The translations under genes were made by a program, and so were the position numbers. The notes under the pieces were generated by a model that saw only the letters and a list, made by a program, of their open reading frames with translations, searched no databases and was not told the DNA's origin. 64,000 nt of DNA, taken from positions 1 to 64,000 of the forward strand of contig CACRXP010001305.1 of NCBI GenBank assembly GCA_902702965.1, written 5' to 3'. The stretch is from Spirometra erinaceieuropaei. Its lineage: Eukaryota > Platyhelminthes > Cestoda > Diphyllobothriidea > Diphyllobothriidae. This document shows, in pieces, positions 21,087 to 34,124 of this stretch; within the stretch, counting starts at the first letter, position 1; every line of letters starts with the position of its first letter.

Positions 21087-23275
21087 CCGATGTCGACCTC
21101 GGCCTTTTGCCCTCTCCCCTCGAAACAATCAGGGCCGTACAGAAACTGTTCAGCGAGAAGGCGCCCGGGTCAGACGCGATCCCTGCGACGATTATCAAGC
21201 ACGGTGACCCTTAACCTATGGACCACCTGACAGCGCTCCTCCAAGAGACGTGGCACCATGGACAGGTCCCTCAGGACTTCGAGGGCGCTTCAATTGCCCA
21301 TATTTACAAACGCAAGGAGAACTGCCAAATCTGCGACATCCACAGAGGCATTTCCCTCCTTAACGTCGCCGGAAATATCTTCGCTCGCATCCTCCTCAAC
21401 TGTCTCAACAGCAGTCTGGATCAAGGACTCCTGCCGGAAATCAAATGCGACTTCTGCCGTCATCGAGACACCATCGACATGATCTTTGCCGCCTGTCAAC
21501 TATAGGAGAAGTGTCAAGGAATGCGGATCCACCTCTACCCTATTTCATGGATCTGACGAAAACCCTCGATACGCCAAATCAGGAAGGATTGTTGAAAATC
21601 ATGCAGAAATTCGGCTGTCCCGATCTATTCACTCGAGCGCTGCGCCAAATTCACGATGGCATGACGGTGCGCGTCACGGACAACGGAACCGTCTAGAAGG
21701 CACTCGCAATAACCGACGGAGTGAAGCAGGGCTGCTTCCTAGTGCCTACCCTCTCTATTCTGATGTTAAGTGCCAAGCTAATGGGCGCCCATGGTGATGA
21801 GCATTCTGAAATCTACATCGCCTACAGGATGCACGATCAACTCCGCATTCAGCGACGAATGCACTTCCAGTCGCGTGTACCCACTACTTCCGTCCATGAA
21901 CTTCACTTCACTGACAACTGCGCTCTTAACGCAACCTCTGAACGGGAAATGTAAAGGAACATGGACCTCTTCGCCACCACCTGCGGCAAATTCGTCCTGC
22001 TCATGAGCACAGAGAAAACGATGGTCATGAATCATCCGTCACCCAGCGCTGGCTACGTCGCACCCAAAAAACAACGTGAACGGCGCCTACAGTGAGTAAC
22101 CGATCTCATGAAATGTTGGCCAAAATTCTGAAATGCGTTTTTGATTAGAAAGGATTATTTAGGTGGGAATGTATGATTTATTATCATGCGGCATAATCCT
22201 ACAGTATTTCAGACTTGCTGGGATGTCGGCTTTTAAATGCACTTTTTTTCGACCTCCTGTGGAAACCGCACCCGGTAAAAAATGACTACTTACGTAGCAT
22301 GCATTTTTCACATTGATTTTCGATGGTCCCATAAATTGCAATATATTTTATAGGCAGCATACAGAAAAGTATTCTTTCTTTCACTCGTTTGATAGCGAAT
22401 CGCACCATCTGCATACTTTATACTCGAAGAGGGAGTATAATTAGGTTTTAAAAAAGTTTCCCAATTCCCGATCAATTTTGAGCCTGATCAGCCGTATCAT
22501 TAGCGCTTAACGATTTCTGCTACGCGGTGTGTGCTTCCTGCCTCAGGAGAATAATGTATTCCTCGATGTTTTTAAGAAGATACCATGTGGAGTTCATTAA
22601 ATTTCGCAGTTACTGCGGACTCTGTTGTACATCTCATGAAAAGTAGTGGTAAACAGGTAGGTACGATGCCGTATGAACGGACATTAAAGGGTCAAAAAAT
22701 CTCATAACTAGAAACTTTTTAAAAGTCTTATTATTCTCCTTCTTCGAGTTTAAAATGTGAAGATGACGTGATTTTCTATCAAACGAGTGAAAGAAAGTAT
22801 ACTTTTCTTCATGTTGCCCATAAAATATATTTCACTTTATAAGACCATCGAAAATCAATGTGAAAAATGCATGCCACTTAAGTAGTCATTTTTTACCGGA
22901 TGCGGTTTCCACAGGAGGTCGAAAACAAGTGCATTTAAAAGCCGACATCCCAGCAAGTCTGAAATACTGTAGGATTATGCCGCATGATAATAAATCGTAC
23001 AACTCCACTTAAATAATCCTAATCGAAAACGCATTTCAGAATTTCGGCCAACATTTCATGAGATCGGTTACGCACTGTAACTGCTGGCCATGCGTAACTT
23101 CACCTACCTGAGCAGCACCCTCTCTCGCAACACCGAAATCGACGATGAAGAGGAATTTGGGATCTTCAAGGCCAGCCAAGCAAAGTTCATCATTGAATAG
23201 TGACTTTGTTTGCCTGGAATTGGCATGTACATCTGGAAACATGCACATTCAAACTGCACAATGCTCTTGTGAAAA
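21087..23275 (+). pseudogene. LINE reverse transcriptase remnant (RTE/BovB-like flatworm family), split by an insertion
   Basis: Successive frames give the family's reverse transcriptase in order. After the gap comes KAPGSDAIPATIIKHGDP. GQVPQDFEGASIAHIYKRKE and the RGISLLNVAGNIFARILLN block lie at about 21260-21400, with GLLPEIKCDFCRHRDTIDMIF after them. DLTKTLDTPN (catalytic region, DLTKAFD-like) is at about 21550 and GVKQGCFLVPTLSILM at 21720. The LHFTDNCALNATSE block (normally FADDCALN) is at about 21900. At 22090 a 988-bp inverted-repeat element interrupts. Beyond it, at 23078, the protein resumes with MRNFTYLSSTLSRNTEIDDEE and decays by about 23275. Stops (for example after HGDP and ACQL) and frameshifts show it is dead. 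The finger-palm-thumb polymerase role is known for the family; the family name is from memory. Confidence 0.8.
22090..23077. mobile_element. Long-inverted-repeat DNA element (family T) inserted at TA inside the LINE
   Basis: It starts CAGTGAGTAACCGATCTC and ends with the inverse GAGATCGGTTACGCACTG. The bases TA at 22088-22089 and 23078-23079 are the target duplication. The arms are reverse complements for at least 350 bases (left from 22090, right to 23077) with a middle of about 250 bases. It encodes no transposase. TA duplication and CAGTG termini are typical of Tc1/mariner-type elements, so this is probably a non-autonomous MITE mobilised by such an enzyme. Confidence 0.85.
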
Positions 23276-24244
23276 AATCGTCTGAGCACTTTATTAATGA
23301 ATATTTTTGCCGCATAGTTGTCGTGTAAGGATGAACCGACTCTCATTGGCGACCTCTCAATTTCGCACTTTCGTTCGCAGCTCAGGGCACGTGGAGGCTT
23401 GCTGGGACAGTAAGACCTCATGACATGCAGTGCCAGAAATTCTTAAAAAATGTGTGCACTTAATCTAGGGACATAAAAAGAATATTCTCTTAATGACCTC
23501 CTGCTCTGACATTGTTCATTAGAGGCATGCTGACTAATAGTATATCGTTAAAGTTGGATTTTCAAGACTGAAAGTGTCCACTCTACGTGAATGTTCAAAT
23601 CGGTCGTACTTCAACTGACAAGCCGCGGACTTCTGGATCGCATCTGGATTTAATGATTATAAGGTTAATAAGGGAAATACAACCGCTGGGATTTCACAAT
23701 TTTTTGTTGTGAGACAGACATTCACTGTCTTTACCTCGCCTTATCCTCATATATTCACAGTGCCCAAGTGGTAGGGTAAAGTCAAGACCAACGGGGCGGA
23801 CATGGACGAATATACATAAGTTTGAGGAATTTGCTCACTGATGATTTAGCCTCCAAGCAAGTAACATATTGACAGGAGACAACTGGACTAGTTTGCATTT
23901 TTAAAAGACTGAACGGAGTAGGAAGGAGTGCCAAAAATGCAAGGGAGAGTGGAATGACTATTCCTGGCTCATTGGCGGTAACGATGTGACTTCCTGCGGT
24001 GCCTCTTGATGGAGTTCCAAGAGACTTCGCATGGGAAACACGGGACGTTCATTCACCGTATATCACGCTCCCTGACCCACACATCATATACTTGACCAGG
24101 ATGTTTATGAACAGCGGGGGGGGGGGGCGCAAACGTATCTACCGGCAAGAAACCAGATGCCAGGGAACTGCCAGCGCTCATTGCAGGCTGCGACCACTTA
24201 ATAACAGTAGACATACAGATAAGTAAACGTAGACTGAATTGATC
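23276..24244. other. No gene recognised
   Basis: Only short ORFs without domains. A run of about 15 G lies near 24114-24127. Confidence 0.4.
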
Positions 24245-24320
24245 ATTTCCGAGTCGTTGGCTGCCGTCAGCCTGTAATGCTCTTCTCTCCTGTGGCAGCA
24301 AAACTTTTGTACAATTACCG
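24245..24320 (+). repeat. Possible decayed tail of the hammerhead-like repeat
   Basis: GCCGTCAGCCTGTAATGCTC followed by a TTCTCTCCTG stretch resembles the conserved tail CGTCAGGCTAATAAAGCTC with TTGTCCCGG found at 62823 onward. The catalytic-core part is not recognisable. Confidence 0.3.
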
Positions 24321-27300
24321 AACACTCGTTAGTCTTGGAAGGAGTGGCTTGAGTTCTAGTTCCATGCAGCGACAGAGAATGGCAGGTGGCAAGGCACTGA
24401 TGAACTTCGGTTTGATGAAGTGCTTATGACCCATCCTGTAGACCCCAGTGGTGGACCAGCTGCGCCAGGTGCGTCTGAGCGCATGTTTGTGTTTCCGGTA
24501 CCAGCTACTGGTGGTCAGGGTTATGATTGGCTGAATGAAGGCAAACAAGCCCGAAACAGGGCTGTATCAATCTACCCCCAGACTCTGTCGTCTCCCCCCC
24601 CTGATAAGAAAATGTGTCCGGTTAAACTATAGAGGAAACGCATCAGTTAGGTCAAAAACCAACCTACTTATTTTAAAAAGTAGATTGTGTTGATTTGGTT
24701 GAGTTTATTGTACATAATTAATAGGTTTGTCAGGCCTTGCCAACAGAATCGAGTGTACGACCCATCAGTACGGCAAAAGTAAATGTGCCTTAGTTTACTC
24801 TTCTCTCAATTTTGGTGGGCTCTCCTCCCGTCTTTCCGCCTCCAAGAAATGAAGTTACTGACTTATGGTAAGCAGTTTTCCTCATCCTCTCAACCCCAAT
24901 TACTTCATCATGCTGGCATGCACTCGCGAGAACAGGAAGAAAAGCGCGCAGGCCCTTCCTCTTACACCTCGCTCGTTACACACCAGACATGAGATTGTAG
25001 TACAACGCTGTGACCACAGGCTTCCCTTAGAGCATCTCGTATTTACTATGCTTGCATGTGCTTTTTGTGACCTATTTTTTCAAAAAAGAAACCTTTCCTT
25101 GCCGTGTGCAGGGCAATAAAATCCTCACTCCGCTTAAGATTGTTGTGCCACGACAAGGGAACAGTGTATCCGAGGAAAGGGAAGTGCTCACCGGATGGTG
25201 AGGATTGTTCGGCTGAAGTTTCGAAGAATTTGAACAGCTCTCCATTATCAAAGGGTCTAGTGCAAAAATCGATCAGAATTTTGAATACACAACCGAATTA
25301 GTTGGCCCTTGGCTAAAAGATTTTTTCTTCCTTCGCCGCCTTGGCCTACTGGACGTCGCTTGTGAGTGTTGGTAGCCTCATGTGTTATGTGTCGTCACCT
25401 CAATTGGGTTCAGTTGCCGTTTTGCTCCCTCCTTTGGGAAAATTGATCGATGGGCCGTGCTTGCTCAGTATTCTTAAGCTCCCTATGACTGTCTTGTCCT
25501 CGTCATGGCGTAGGTAGTGACGCAGGACTTTCTAGGTCGCAGGAAGGTCTAGATGCCTGTTTATGGAGTTAGCATCTGAGTAAAAAGCCTCAAATATGAA
25601 ACCTTCTGTCCCTGAGGTGCCCCGGCCTAAGACGGCTGCTCCTTTAAAGTCAAAACTGTAGCCAGTCTAAGTGAAGAAGTGAAGAAGAGTCGAGCCCCGA
25701 AACACTTCGTTTATTATCCTGAGCTTTCAGACTCGTAAAGGAGTCCATCGTCAAGGTTAATGGCAGAGATAGGACAGGCGGCAGTTATAAGGCACGAAGG
25801 CCCAATCATCGACCGACGTCACACTACTGGAGGTGACTACGAAGGGCTCTGTACGCCGGCGCCAGATCGATAAATCGATTGACCGAGTTCTCATCCGAGG
25901 CCCAGGCTTCAGTCAATTTTCGGCCTGTTTTGTTTACGGCGTAGGCGACTGTAGCCAGTCTCTCCGAGTTGCCAGTTTGTGCTCATGTAGGCGGATCCAG
26001 TGAGCACTTCCCTCCCCTCAGATTGTTGACACGGATATCTTACGTTTGCTAACCTGAGGTTAAGTGTATGCTCGTGGTAAGAAAATGCCAACTGTTGTTT
26101 AATAAATTCATCAGTGTTTTGACACTCATGCTCTACTGGCAGACGTATGCATACCATCTACCCTTATTTTGAGAATTATTTACGGCCTAACTGCTCCCCG
26201 CATCGAAGCCTTTTTAAAAAATGAGCTTTCAGCTTACTAAAGAAATACGTGTAGATTGCGCAGAACGATGACACGATATAGACATTGTAGCAGTATCCGC
26301 ACCTCGGGGGAAGGGGAAGGGGAGGGAGGGGCGGGGTACAGATAATCGAATGTTATCTTGCTGACAAAGAGACAACCAAAAACTCTGCAGGAAAACACCT
26401 AATTTGAAAAATAAAGTTGCCAGTTCTTCACAGTCTTTCCCTACCGCACGCATATATTACATCGTTACCCATATTTACAGCTAACAGGGCCAACTTCATG
26501 CTTCCGCTACCTGCGATTGCCAAAATTACGTATTGATCATAATAGATTAGTAAAAATCTTACCGGTAAAACACTTTCTGTGACGATTTCAATATGCTGAT
26601 AACCTCGTCCCGTTTACTTGGAAACACTGAAAATTACTGCGGTGTTTTCTACTGTACAGTAATGAGAAAGAACGGCTTTACAGTCTGCTTCTGCTCTATG
26701 GTGGAGAAATGTGGTCTGGTTTTATAATGGGAATCTTTCTGATGGCAAATTCGGCTATAATATTTTCTGTACGCCGATGAATTTATTCTGTGCCCTTGAA
26801 ACATTAAGCGCGGTTGACTAGCCTTCCATACACAACTTAAAAGCCTGATGAAGTCTCGGGTGGTGGTAGTATTCAATGCCAGTTTGGTTGAGATTTTTTT
26901 ATGCTGCTGAACTAAGACTAGTGTGTCCACTGAAACAAACCTACCTTGCTCCCAATTTTGCACGGCTCCCATATGCTTCTTAATCACTTACTTACTTCAC
27001 AAATATTCGGATTTCGATTTGACTATGAAGGGGAACCTAAAACTGCCAGGAATGTTGGAGGTTAAATCCATGAGGGGATACTTTTCTGAAGACATTCTTG
27101 CGTACGACTCAAGTTGACGTCTTAACTTGACGTCAGTCCTAATTCCACTTGCGTATTTCTAGACCTTACCCCGGCAGCCTCTCTCAGTCCTTTTCAACGT
27201 TACTTGTACTAATGCATAAACCTCGATGTTAATCTCAGACGCTCATGTACGCTTATGAACTTTCGTCAGAAAGGTTGCCTGAAGCTCGCTGCATGTAGGT

Positions 27301-28706
27301 TGTGCCTAGGATCTAAAAGAATATAATTCAAGCTGGTGCGGGCAAAAAAACGAGATCCAGGTACGCACCGGGATCCTTTCTCTACCGCCTTGTTGCAGCC
27401 TACTATCACGTGGCGCGAGGCAGTTGTGCCTGGTATTCGCATTAATTTCTCACCTAGACGAAGAGGACTTGCCTCTATGCAGTCCAGGACACTAAAAACA
27501 CCCTCGCATAGACCCGATTGATCTTAGTGCCTGGCAGAATGCTTTATGCTCGACTGATGCGAAGAACACTGCATAGAAAATGCGACGCAGATATGACATG
27601 CAACCTTTGTCAACAGTTGTAGAATATGGGTGCCTTTGTATCGACTGGCTCACCGAATCTTCTGAAACCTCAGCATTAGTTTAGAAATGTTTAAGGTCGA
27701 TTGCTTATGTTGCCAGAGAGATACTCACATGTTCTGAACGACGCAACCGAAGTGCGACCGGCTCCGATGCTCAGTTTTATTTAAAAGGACCAACGATGGA
27801 TGTGAAAACATGTTGGTACCCCTGAACACCGTAGCAGAAGTGTTCGATACCTGATCACGCTCATTTAGGAATTAGGTGCGAGCTGCTTTCCCCAGTCCTC
27901 AACTGGGATTTAGGGTGCCTAACGCTGTGTTTGAAGCCTTATGATGTTTATTGACCTACTGCTTGTTTCGAGCCCAACCTTCACAGAAAGACGATACCAG
28001 CTGTCGCTCCGGGTAGCCATTAGACATCTCAAGAAGCGGACTCTATGCCAGAGCGGGTCCTGTCTACTGCGAGACTGCTGGAATATCTTCCACGCTCAGT
28101 TAACCCTTAACAGTTTTGTTAGCTACGGACAACGACTTCATTTAGGTTCATAGTAGCTTGATTTCCAGAACAACTGTCAAGGCAGCAGGTGGTTCGGTAA
28201 ATCGAACACTAATCATTGGCTACGCCTCACGGCGATTGTCAAATCCGACGGAAAAGGCTCGAAGTCGGTGGAACGGTCCGAAGGACAGAGCCTACGGCTC
28301 GATACTTATCCAGTCTTTTCGGCAACCTAACTTTAGTTAAAACCTTCAAAAGTTTTCTAAAATGCCTTATTAATTACGCGGCTTCGCTTAGCATTGATAT
28401 GACAATTAATTATTGCAAAGAAGCCAGAAATTGCAAATTTAGTGTCTGTAATCTGTGACAGCAGCAGTTACCAGCGGAGAAATGACCCTCGTTATGTAAC
28501 AGGCGGGATGGGTTCAAGAGCTGGAGCTCCAGTACAAAACCGTGACTCCCATTCCCGTCCCGCGATAGGAACACACCAGCGCACTCTACCGTAGATAGAG
28601 CGTTTGACCCAAAGTGCTCAAAGATCCACTGAAACGAGTTTAAATCTGTGGCGGTCAAGGATGTGAGATCAACTTAAACCACGCACAATAAGTTCGTTTC
28701 GTCTAC
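24321..28706. other. Long gene-poor interval, nothing firmly identified
   Basis: About 4.4 kb with only short ORFs. A 112-codon minus ORF at 26649-26987 has a segment (LMFQGHRINSSAYRKYY) vaguely like DDE transposases, but too weakly to call. No repeat family identified elsewhere in the window was recognised here. Confidence 0.4.
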
Positions 28707-29146
28707 TGTCAGAAATCAGGGAGCTGTGAGGAATAGTTTATTCTGTACACGGGGCAGGTTGCCGTAAGTTGGCGATTTGCTTGCAACAGAGAAAAGCGTT
28801 CGCTCACGGAGAGCGTCAGTCACGGTGTGTCTTGTTAACGCGAGTGTGTGTGTCTAAGTTAGCAGGAGGGGGTGACTGTCTGCGTGGTGGTCGTGTGATT
28901 GGACTAATTAGGGGACGTATGGAGGGGGCATACTCACAAGGCCTCACGGGAATCAAGCCAAAGCGTTCGACGCGCGTTAAGCGATACTAGTTTTTGAGTG
29001 CAGCCGGGGTTCACTGCAGCTGGACCGGAGGTGTCCCAGTTCTAGCCGGCGGGGGTGGTCGTGCGTCAGCGGCCTGTCAGTGCTTGTCACGGCCATCGAC
29101 CGACAAAACGGAGCCGGAGAAAAGGGGGGCTGGAGCGGCTGCTACA
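28707..29146 (-). mobile_element. Probable 3' LTR of the Gypsy element
   Basis: On the minus strand this 440-bp segment begins TGTAGCAGCC and ends TTTCTGACA, so it has TG...CA termini. It directly follows a purine-rich tract (GGGGGGGGAG at about 29148-29157), the expected polypurine primer site. An AATAAA (plus-strand positions 28737-28742) lies about 30 bases before the end, as expected for the LTR polyadenylation signal. I could not find a matching 5' LTR in the window, so the boundary rests on these signals only. Confidence 0.65.
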
Positions 29147-29188
29147 ACTCCCCCCCCAGACACCAAACGAAGTGAAGGCGTCGACATG

Positions 29189-32089
29189 CTAGCCAGCAAC
29201 AAACCTGTCGGGCCAGTGGACGTGACGACCAGATCGTGTGTGGCGAACCGGAGGGGGGCTGTCGCCAGTAGGTGGAGGAGGCCGCACTGTCTGAGGCGGG
29301 GTGCGTTGTTGAGGTGAGGAATGGTCACTGTCGTCGATGTAGGCCGGCTTGACGCGATCAATGCTGACTGTGTCGGTCTTGCCGTTGCGTTCGATGACAA
29401 CATCTTTGTCAGATCGGCGAAGGACTTTATACGGCCCGTCATAGGGTGGTTGGAGTGGTCGTCGGACAGCGTCATGCCGAACCCAGACGAAATCGCACTT
29501 ATCCAAGTCGGGTGGGATGAAGGAATTGGCCGGTGACGCCCGAGGGGGCGTTGCGCGGAGATTTCGCATGGCACTACGTAGTCGCTCCACATAACTGCAA
29601 GGTTCGAAAAACGTTAGCGTGTTTGAAGGAGAAACTAACTCACCGTGCAGTCGTAGGGAGGTTCCGTAGACAAGATCAGCTGCAGTGCAACCGATGTCGG
29701 CCTTGAGAGTGGAACGGAGGGACAACAGCACCAGGGGAAGGTGATCAGACCATCGGGAAGGATCAGGCTGGGCCATAAGGGAAGTCTTGAGCTGTCGATG
29801 GAAGCGTTCGACGAGACCATTTGCTTGAGGGTGGTACGCTGTTCGGATTCGGTTGGTACCGAGAAGGGATGTGAGTTCGAGAAACAGCGTGGACTCGAAT
29901 TGGTATCCGCGGTCAGTGGTGACAGTCGCAGGAACTCCAAAATTGGACACCCAATGAGTCAAGAAAGCTCTTGCTACGGTTTCGGCACTGATGTCCGGAA
30001 TGGGCACAGCAACCGGCCACCGAGTAAGGTGATCAATACATGTCAGCATATAGGTAGAACCGTTAGATGGTGGCAGCGGACCTACCAGGTCAATATGCAC
30101 ATGACTGAAGCGTGCATCAGGGGTGGCGAAAATTCCTGGCGGAGTAATAGTATGCCGATGCGTTTTGGCTCGTTGACATGGTAGACAGGATCGGGTCCAA
30201 GGCCGTACATCCCGGTTGATGTTGGGCCAGACGAATCGGTCAGTGATGAGTTTCACTGTCGCCCGGGCTCCAGGGTGGGATAGATTGTGAAGGACGTTGA
30301 ACACGTGTCGTCGTAAAGTTGCAGGGACAAAAGGACGTTTGTGTCCGGTAGAAAGGTCACACGTGATGGTGCCTGTGCCAGTGGGAAGGGGGACATCTTG
30401 AAGGCGTAAAGAAGAGTTCTCGTGGCGGTATTGGGGAAGTTCGCCATCCGATCGTTGAGCCTCAGCCATGAGCGTGAAGTCTATGGCGTCTGTTGTGATG
30501 GAAGCCATCTCGATTCTTGAAAGAGCATCAGCGACCACATTTTCCTTACCGTGGACATGTTGGATGTCGCAGGAAAACTGTGAGATGAAGTCTAGATGAC
30601 GAATTTCACGGGGCGAGTATCGATCGGGAGAGGCCCTCAGTGCGAAAACGAGTGGCTTGTGATCCGTGAGAACAATAAATTCACGACCCTCGAGGAAATG
30701 GCGGAAGTGCCGGATGGATAGATAGACGGCAAGGAGTTCTCGGCCGAAGACACTGTAGCGGGTCTCTGCTGGGCTGAGCTTCTTCGAGAAGAAAGCCAAA
30801 GGCTGTAGAACACCACGAACAGTTTGCTGAAGTGACGCACCAACGGCAGTGCTGGAAGCATCTGTCATGAGAGTTAGTTGGGCATCTGAGCGAGGATGGG
30901 CAAGCAATGTTGCGTCCGCAAGTGCGGCCTTGACGTCATTGAAGGACCTGACGGCCTCCTCGGTCATCACTAGTGTCTTCTTGGAGTGGGTCAGCAAGCT
31001 GTTGAGAGGCTGCAGTATGGTGGCACCATGGGGAAGAAAACGGTGATAGTAGTTCACCATCCCCAAGAATCGGCGTAATTGGCTGATGGTTGTCGGGACG
31101 GGGAACGTTGATATGGCCGAAACTTTTTCCGGGACGGGCTTTATCCCATCTGAGTTCACTTCGTGACCAAGAAAGATAAGGCTGGGGACTCCAAACTCAC
31201 ATTTAGCAACATTGATGATAACGCCGTAGGAGTCGAGCCGTTCGAAGAGCTGTCGAAGATGAATCTCGTGTTCAGCAGCGTCAGAACTAGCCACTAGCAA
31301 ATCATCAATGTAGGCGTAGACGAGGTCGAGACCTCGCAGAACCTGATCAATGAATCGCTGAAAGGTTTGAGTGGCGTTCCTCAGACCAAAGGGCATACGA
31401 GTGAACTCGAATAACCCAAAAGGAGTGGTCACTGCAGTTTTCGGAACATCACTGGCCTCGACTGGGATTTGGTGGTAGGCGCGCACAAGGTCGATCTTAG
31501 AGAATATTCGCTTACCATGTAGCGAAAGAGTGAAGTCTTGGATGTGCGGGACGGGATACTGGTCGGGGACCGTCGCTGAGTTCAACGCCCGATAGTCACC
31601 ACACGGTCGCCAGTCGCCGTTCTTCTTGGGGACAAGGTGGAGGCGTGATGCCCAGCAGCTGTCGGACTGTTGGATGATGCCGAGCTCAAGCATGTGATCG
31701 AACTCTGCCTTGGCGATCTTCAAACGGTCCGGAGCAAGACGACGTGATCGGCAAGATTTGGGAGGTCCGGTAGTGGAAATGTGGTGAGTGACTGTGTGTT
31801 TGATGTCCACTTCACGAAATGACGGGTTGGTCAGGCGGGGAAACTGCCTGAGGAGTGAGTGGAAAGGACAGTCAGAGATGGGCATGGCAGTGAGAGGGTT
31901 GACGCAGGGGTTCACATCGGATTGACATCGGGCATGAAGGTCGGTGATGCAGTCAACGAGTCGGCGATTCCTCAAATCGACTAGCAGATTGAAGTGAGTT
32001 AGGAAATCGGCGCCTATGAGGGCGACGGAAACGTCGGCAATAATGAAAACCCATCGGAAAATTCGACGTTTTCGGGATATTGCGGTTTT
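29189..32089 (-). CDS. pol: Ty3/Gypsy pol polyprotein (end of protease, RT, RNase H, integrase), gag missing
   Basis: An open frame of about 966 codons runs from just after a TAG at 32090-32092 to a stop at 29189. It opens with the end of the aspartic protease ([17 protein letters not shown]). Counting from the codon at 31975: reverse transcriptase has [12 protein letters not shown] (D162) and YIDDLL (222-227). RNase H has TDAS (D372), RELLAVY (E413), TDHKPL (D438) and ADALSR (D483). Integrase has an H563-H567-C597-C600 zinc site and the D629, D688, E724 triad with D688-E724 spacing of 35 intervening residues, then a GPY/F-like module at 843-855. Every catalytic residue I could check is present and no stop interrupts, implying a young copy. 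The gag gene, protease active site and 5' LTR are absent, so it is 5'-truncated. Assignment near the CsRn1 group is from memory. Confidence 0.9.
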   Translation of the reverse strand, partial: KTAISRKRRIFRWVFIIADVSVALIGADFLTHFNLLVDLRNRRLVDCITDLHARCQSDVNPCVNPLTAMPISDCPFHSLLRQFPRLTNPSFREVDIKHTVTHHISTTGPPKSCRSRRLAPDRLKIAKAEFDHMLELGIIQQSDSCWASRLHLVPKKNGDWRPCGDYRALNSATVPDQYPVPHIQDFTLSLHGKRIFSKIDLVRAYHQIPVEASDVPKTAVTTPFGLFEFTRMPFGLRNATQTFQRFIDQVLRGLDLVYAYIDDLLVASSDAAEHEIHLRQLFERLDSYGVIINVAKCEFGVPSLIFLGHEVNSDGIKPVPEKVSAISTFPVPTTISQLRRFLGMVNYYHRFLPHGATILQPLNSLLTHSKKTLVMTEEAVRSFNDVKAALADATLLAHPRSDAQLTLMTDASSTAVGASLQQTVRGVLQPLAFFSKKLSPAETRYSVFGRELLAVYLSIRHFRHFLEGREFIVLTDHKPLVFALRASPDRYSPREIRHLDFISQFSCDIQHVHGKENVVADALSRIEMASITTDAIDFTLMAEAQRSDGELPQYRHENSSLRLQDVPLPTGTGTITCDLSTGHKRPFVPATLRRHVFNVLHNLSHPGARATVKLITDRFVWPNINRDVRPWTRSCLPCQRAKTHRHTITPPGIFATPDARFSHVHIDLVGPLPPSNGSTYMLTCIDHLTRWPVAVPIPDISAETVARAFLTHWVSNFGVPATVTTDRGYQFESTLFLELTSLLGTNRIRTAYHPQANGLVERFHRQLKTSLMAQPDPSRWSDHLPLVLLSLRSTLKADIGCTAADLVYGTSLRLHGELVSPSNTLTFFEPCSYVERLRSAMRNLRATPPRASPANSFIPPDLDKCDFVWVRHDAVRRPLQPPYDGPYKVLRRSDKDVVIERNGKTDTVSIDRVKPAYIDDSDHSSPQQRTPPQTVRPPPPTGDSPPPVRHTRSGRHVHWPDRFVAG

Positions 32090-34124
32090 CTAAAAAATCG
32101 GCATTTCTAAACAAGGCAACACTGCCTTTATGATTTCTTTTATGTTTTTAAATCTTTTAAACTTTTACTTAATTAATACAGACATTGTACTCATGAAGTG
32201 GTGTCAGTTTGCGAGTGATTGGGAATCATTCGTAAATTTCGACACACGTCGTGAGTTACGTAACGCACTGTATATGTCGAGAATGAAAGTGTTTACGCGC
32301 ATAGTCACACTCCACTTCCCGCTCTAGGTCAGTAAATGTGCACGCGAGATGCTGGCAAAAACGTTGGGTACCTTGAGGCTCAATGACAGAAACATTTTTT
32401 GAACAGGAAGCAGGGTCTACTCACGCGTGGGTAATGTTTACACTCTTCGGCCTACACGATGACTTTTCATACACGAATCTCAAAAGACGAGTGGTACTAA
32501 AGTGTCACTGCATGAATTCTCAGCTCGACTGGCACCACCCTTACCCCAGTCTAGTGTGTGACACAGGTAACTAGATAGAACTAGTCTTAGGTTGAGGTTT
32601 AGCTGGCTGATAACGGTAGAGTAGTCAGGTATGGCAATCTCAGTTTATCCTGAGTTTATCGGTGATGTTTCTTCATTGTGGTTGGTCATCGTTATGCGAC
32701 CGTTCCTGCTGGTTTAATGAAATATCTAAATGTCAAAAGGGTTCACTCCTGTCTCAACCTGCAATCAGGACTGATCGATGAACACCGTCAATGTGTAACA
32801 TCAATAACCGACTTCAGATGTTCCATTGCACAGCACATCTTACGTCGCAGGCACCTGGTACAGAGGGCAGACCGCGACGCAGAAATTGTTGACCTAGTTT
32901 GGCGCTCAAATGACAAGCAGTGCAAATACTCCGCGAGTGTTTAACTATCACAACCTTCCCCTCGGTGAGTCGCTTATCAAAGTTGGCAGGGCACTGTGAC
33001 TTCGTCCACGGAATAAGAAGTCGTGGCGGGCCATTAGTGTCTCAAAGCAGAACAACGTACTTATCGACTCGCAGTCCAGCTCACTTGCCCTGCGAGGGTC
33101 GCGCTGTGGCTGAATTCCCCGTAGTCTCCCTGCTGGTTGTCCTCTGGATTCCATGGAGTTGTTAGTCGTGGACGTCGCAGACATCCGGATCTGCGGCATA
33201 AAGAGCGGCTCGCAGCAATGCGTAATCAAACACACGAAGAAGACGACGACGACGACATTGGCCGACCGATCAGCCGTGGCCGTACGTTGGGGGAGAGTCC
33301 AAGCCTTGTACTACGTCGTGTCATTGCGGCTCTCGCAAGTTATATACTGTTCCTGTGGTCGTCTGTACCAATGCATCACTTGCATTCCTGATGGCGGAAA
33401 TTCTGACGTCACTGGTGTGTACGACGGTGCGCACGCCTCAACATGTATGGACCGAGGCATGGACGGAGGTGTCGGAGGAAATACGTTGGAGTCAAAGTCT
33501 CGAGCCGCGTGACGCCTTACCGTACCCGGCGTTTTCTCACCTGCTTGCCGGCAAACCCTAACACCTCCTCCCAGTTTGTGACTATTTGATAAAAAAGGAC
33601 TGCGATGTTATAGGACCAGGGAGAGGCGTTCAGAACCAGCTTGAATTTTTCAAATACTCTATCATATGGATTATTTCCCTAGAAGAGGCAATAATTATCA
33701 GTCCACCTGTAAAGACTCATTGAGAGTCCTGCAAACCCTCAAATTACCTGTAGGATGATAAGTCAGGGAAAGTATGAAACCCTCCCGCTTCGCCCGGGTT
33801 ATCAGCCGTTTAGGTATGCGAGAAATCTTGTTTAAATGTATGTGCATATGCATGCCCAATGACAACAGGACTTACCCAAAGAAAAAGGGTTGTTCTGAAG
33901 AAACTTCAATGTCTCCGCCCTCAGTAGATGACCATATTTCTTTAAGTCCCCCAGGAGCTACCGAAGACGCACCAAGTGATCCCCAGTTCAATGTCAGACG
34001 ACGATCATTCTGCCAAGACAACCAAGGCGAGCCGCCTGAGATACAATGAGTAGCATGGTCGTCATGCTTCAATAATGTTTGGCTAACACCTCTGTCAGCC
34101 TAAAGGATGTCAAGATTAAATCGA
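32090..34124. other. No gene recognised; CpG-rich patch and SINE debris
   Basis: No gag-like ORF occurs upstream of the Gypsy pol. Bases of about 32585-32690 resemble the SINE body (TAGCTGGCTGATAACGG, GGCAATCTCAGTTTATCC). The stretch 33100-33560 is GC- and CpG-rich with overlapping short ORFs in all frames but no recognisable domain. A 91-codon ORF at 33774-34049 has no support. Confidence 0.45.

Noticed and set aside
19590..21214. Plus- and minus-strand ORFs of up to 527 codons across the N gap
   Set aside because: The translation is mostly undetermined residues; only the minus frame ending at 19598 has support from the paralogue.
26649..26987. 112-codon minus ORF with a segment vaguely like a DDE transposase
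   Set aside because: Only about 17 residues (LMFQGHRINSSAYRKYY) look familiar and no catalytic Asp motif is present.
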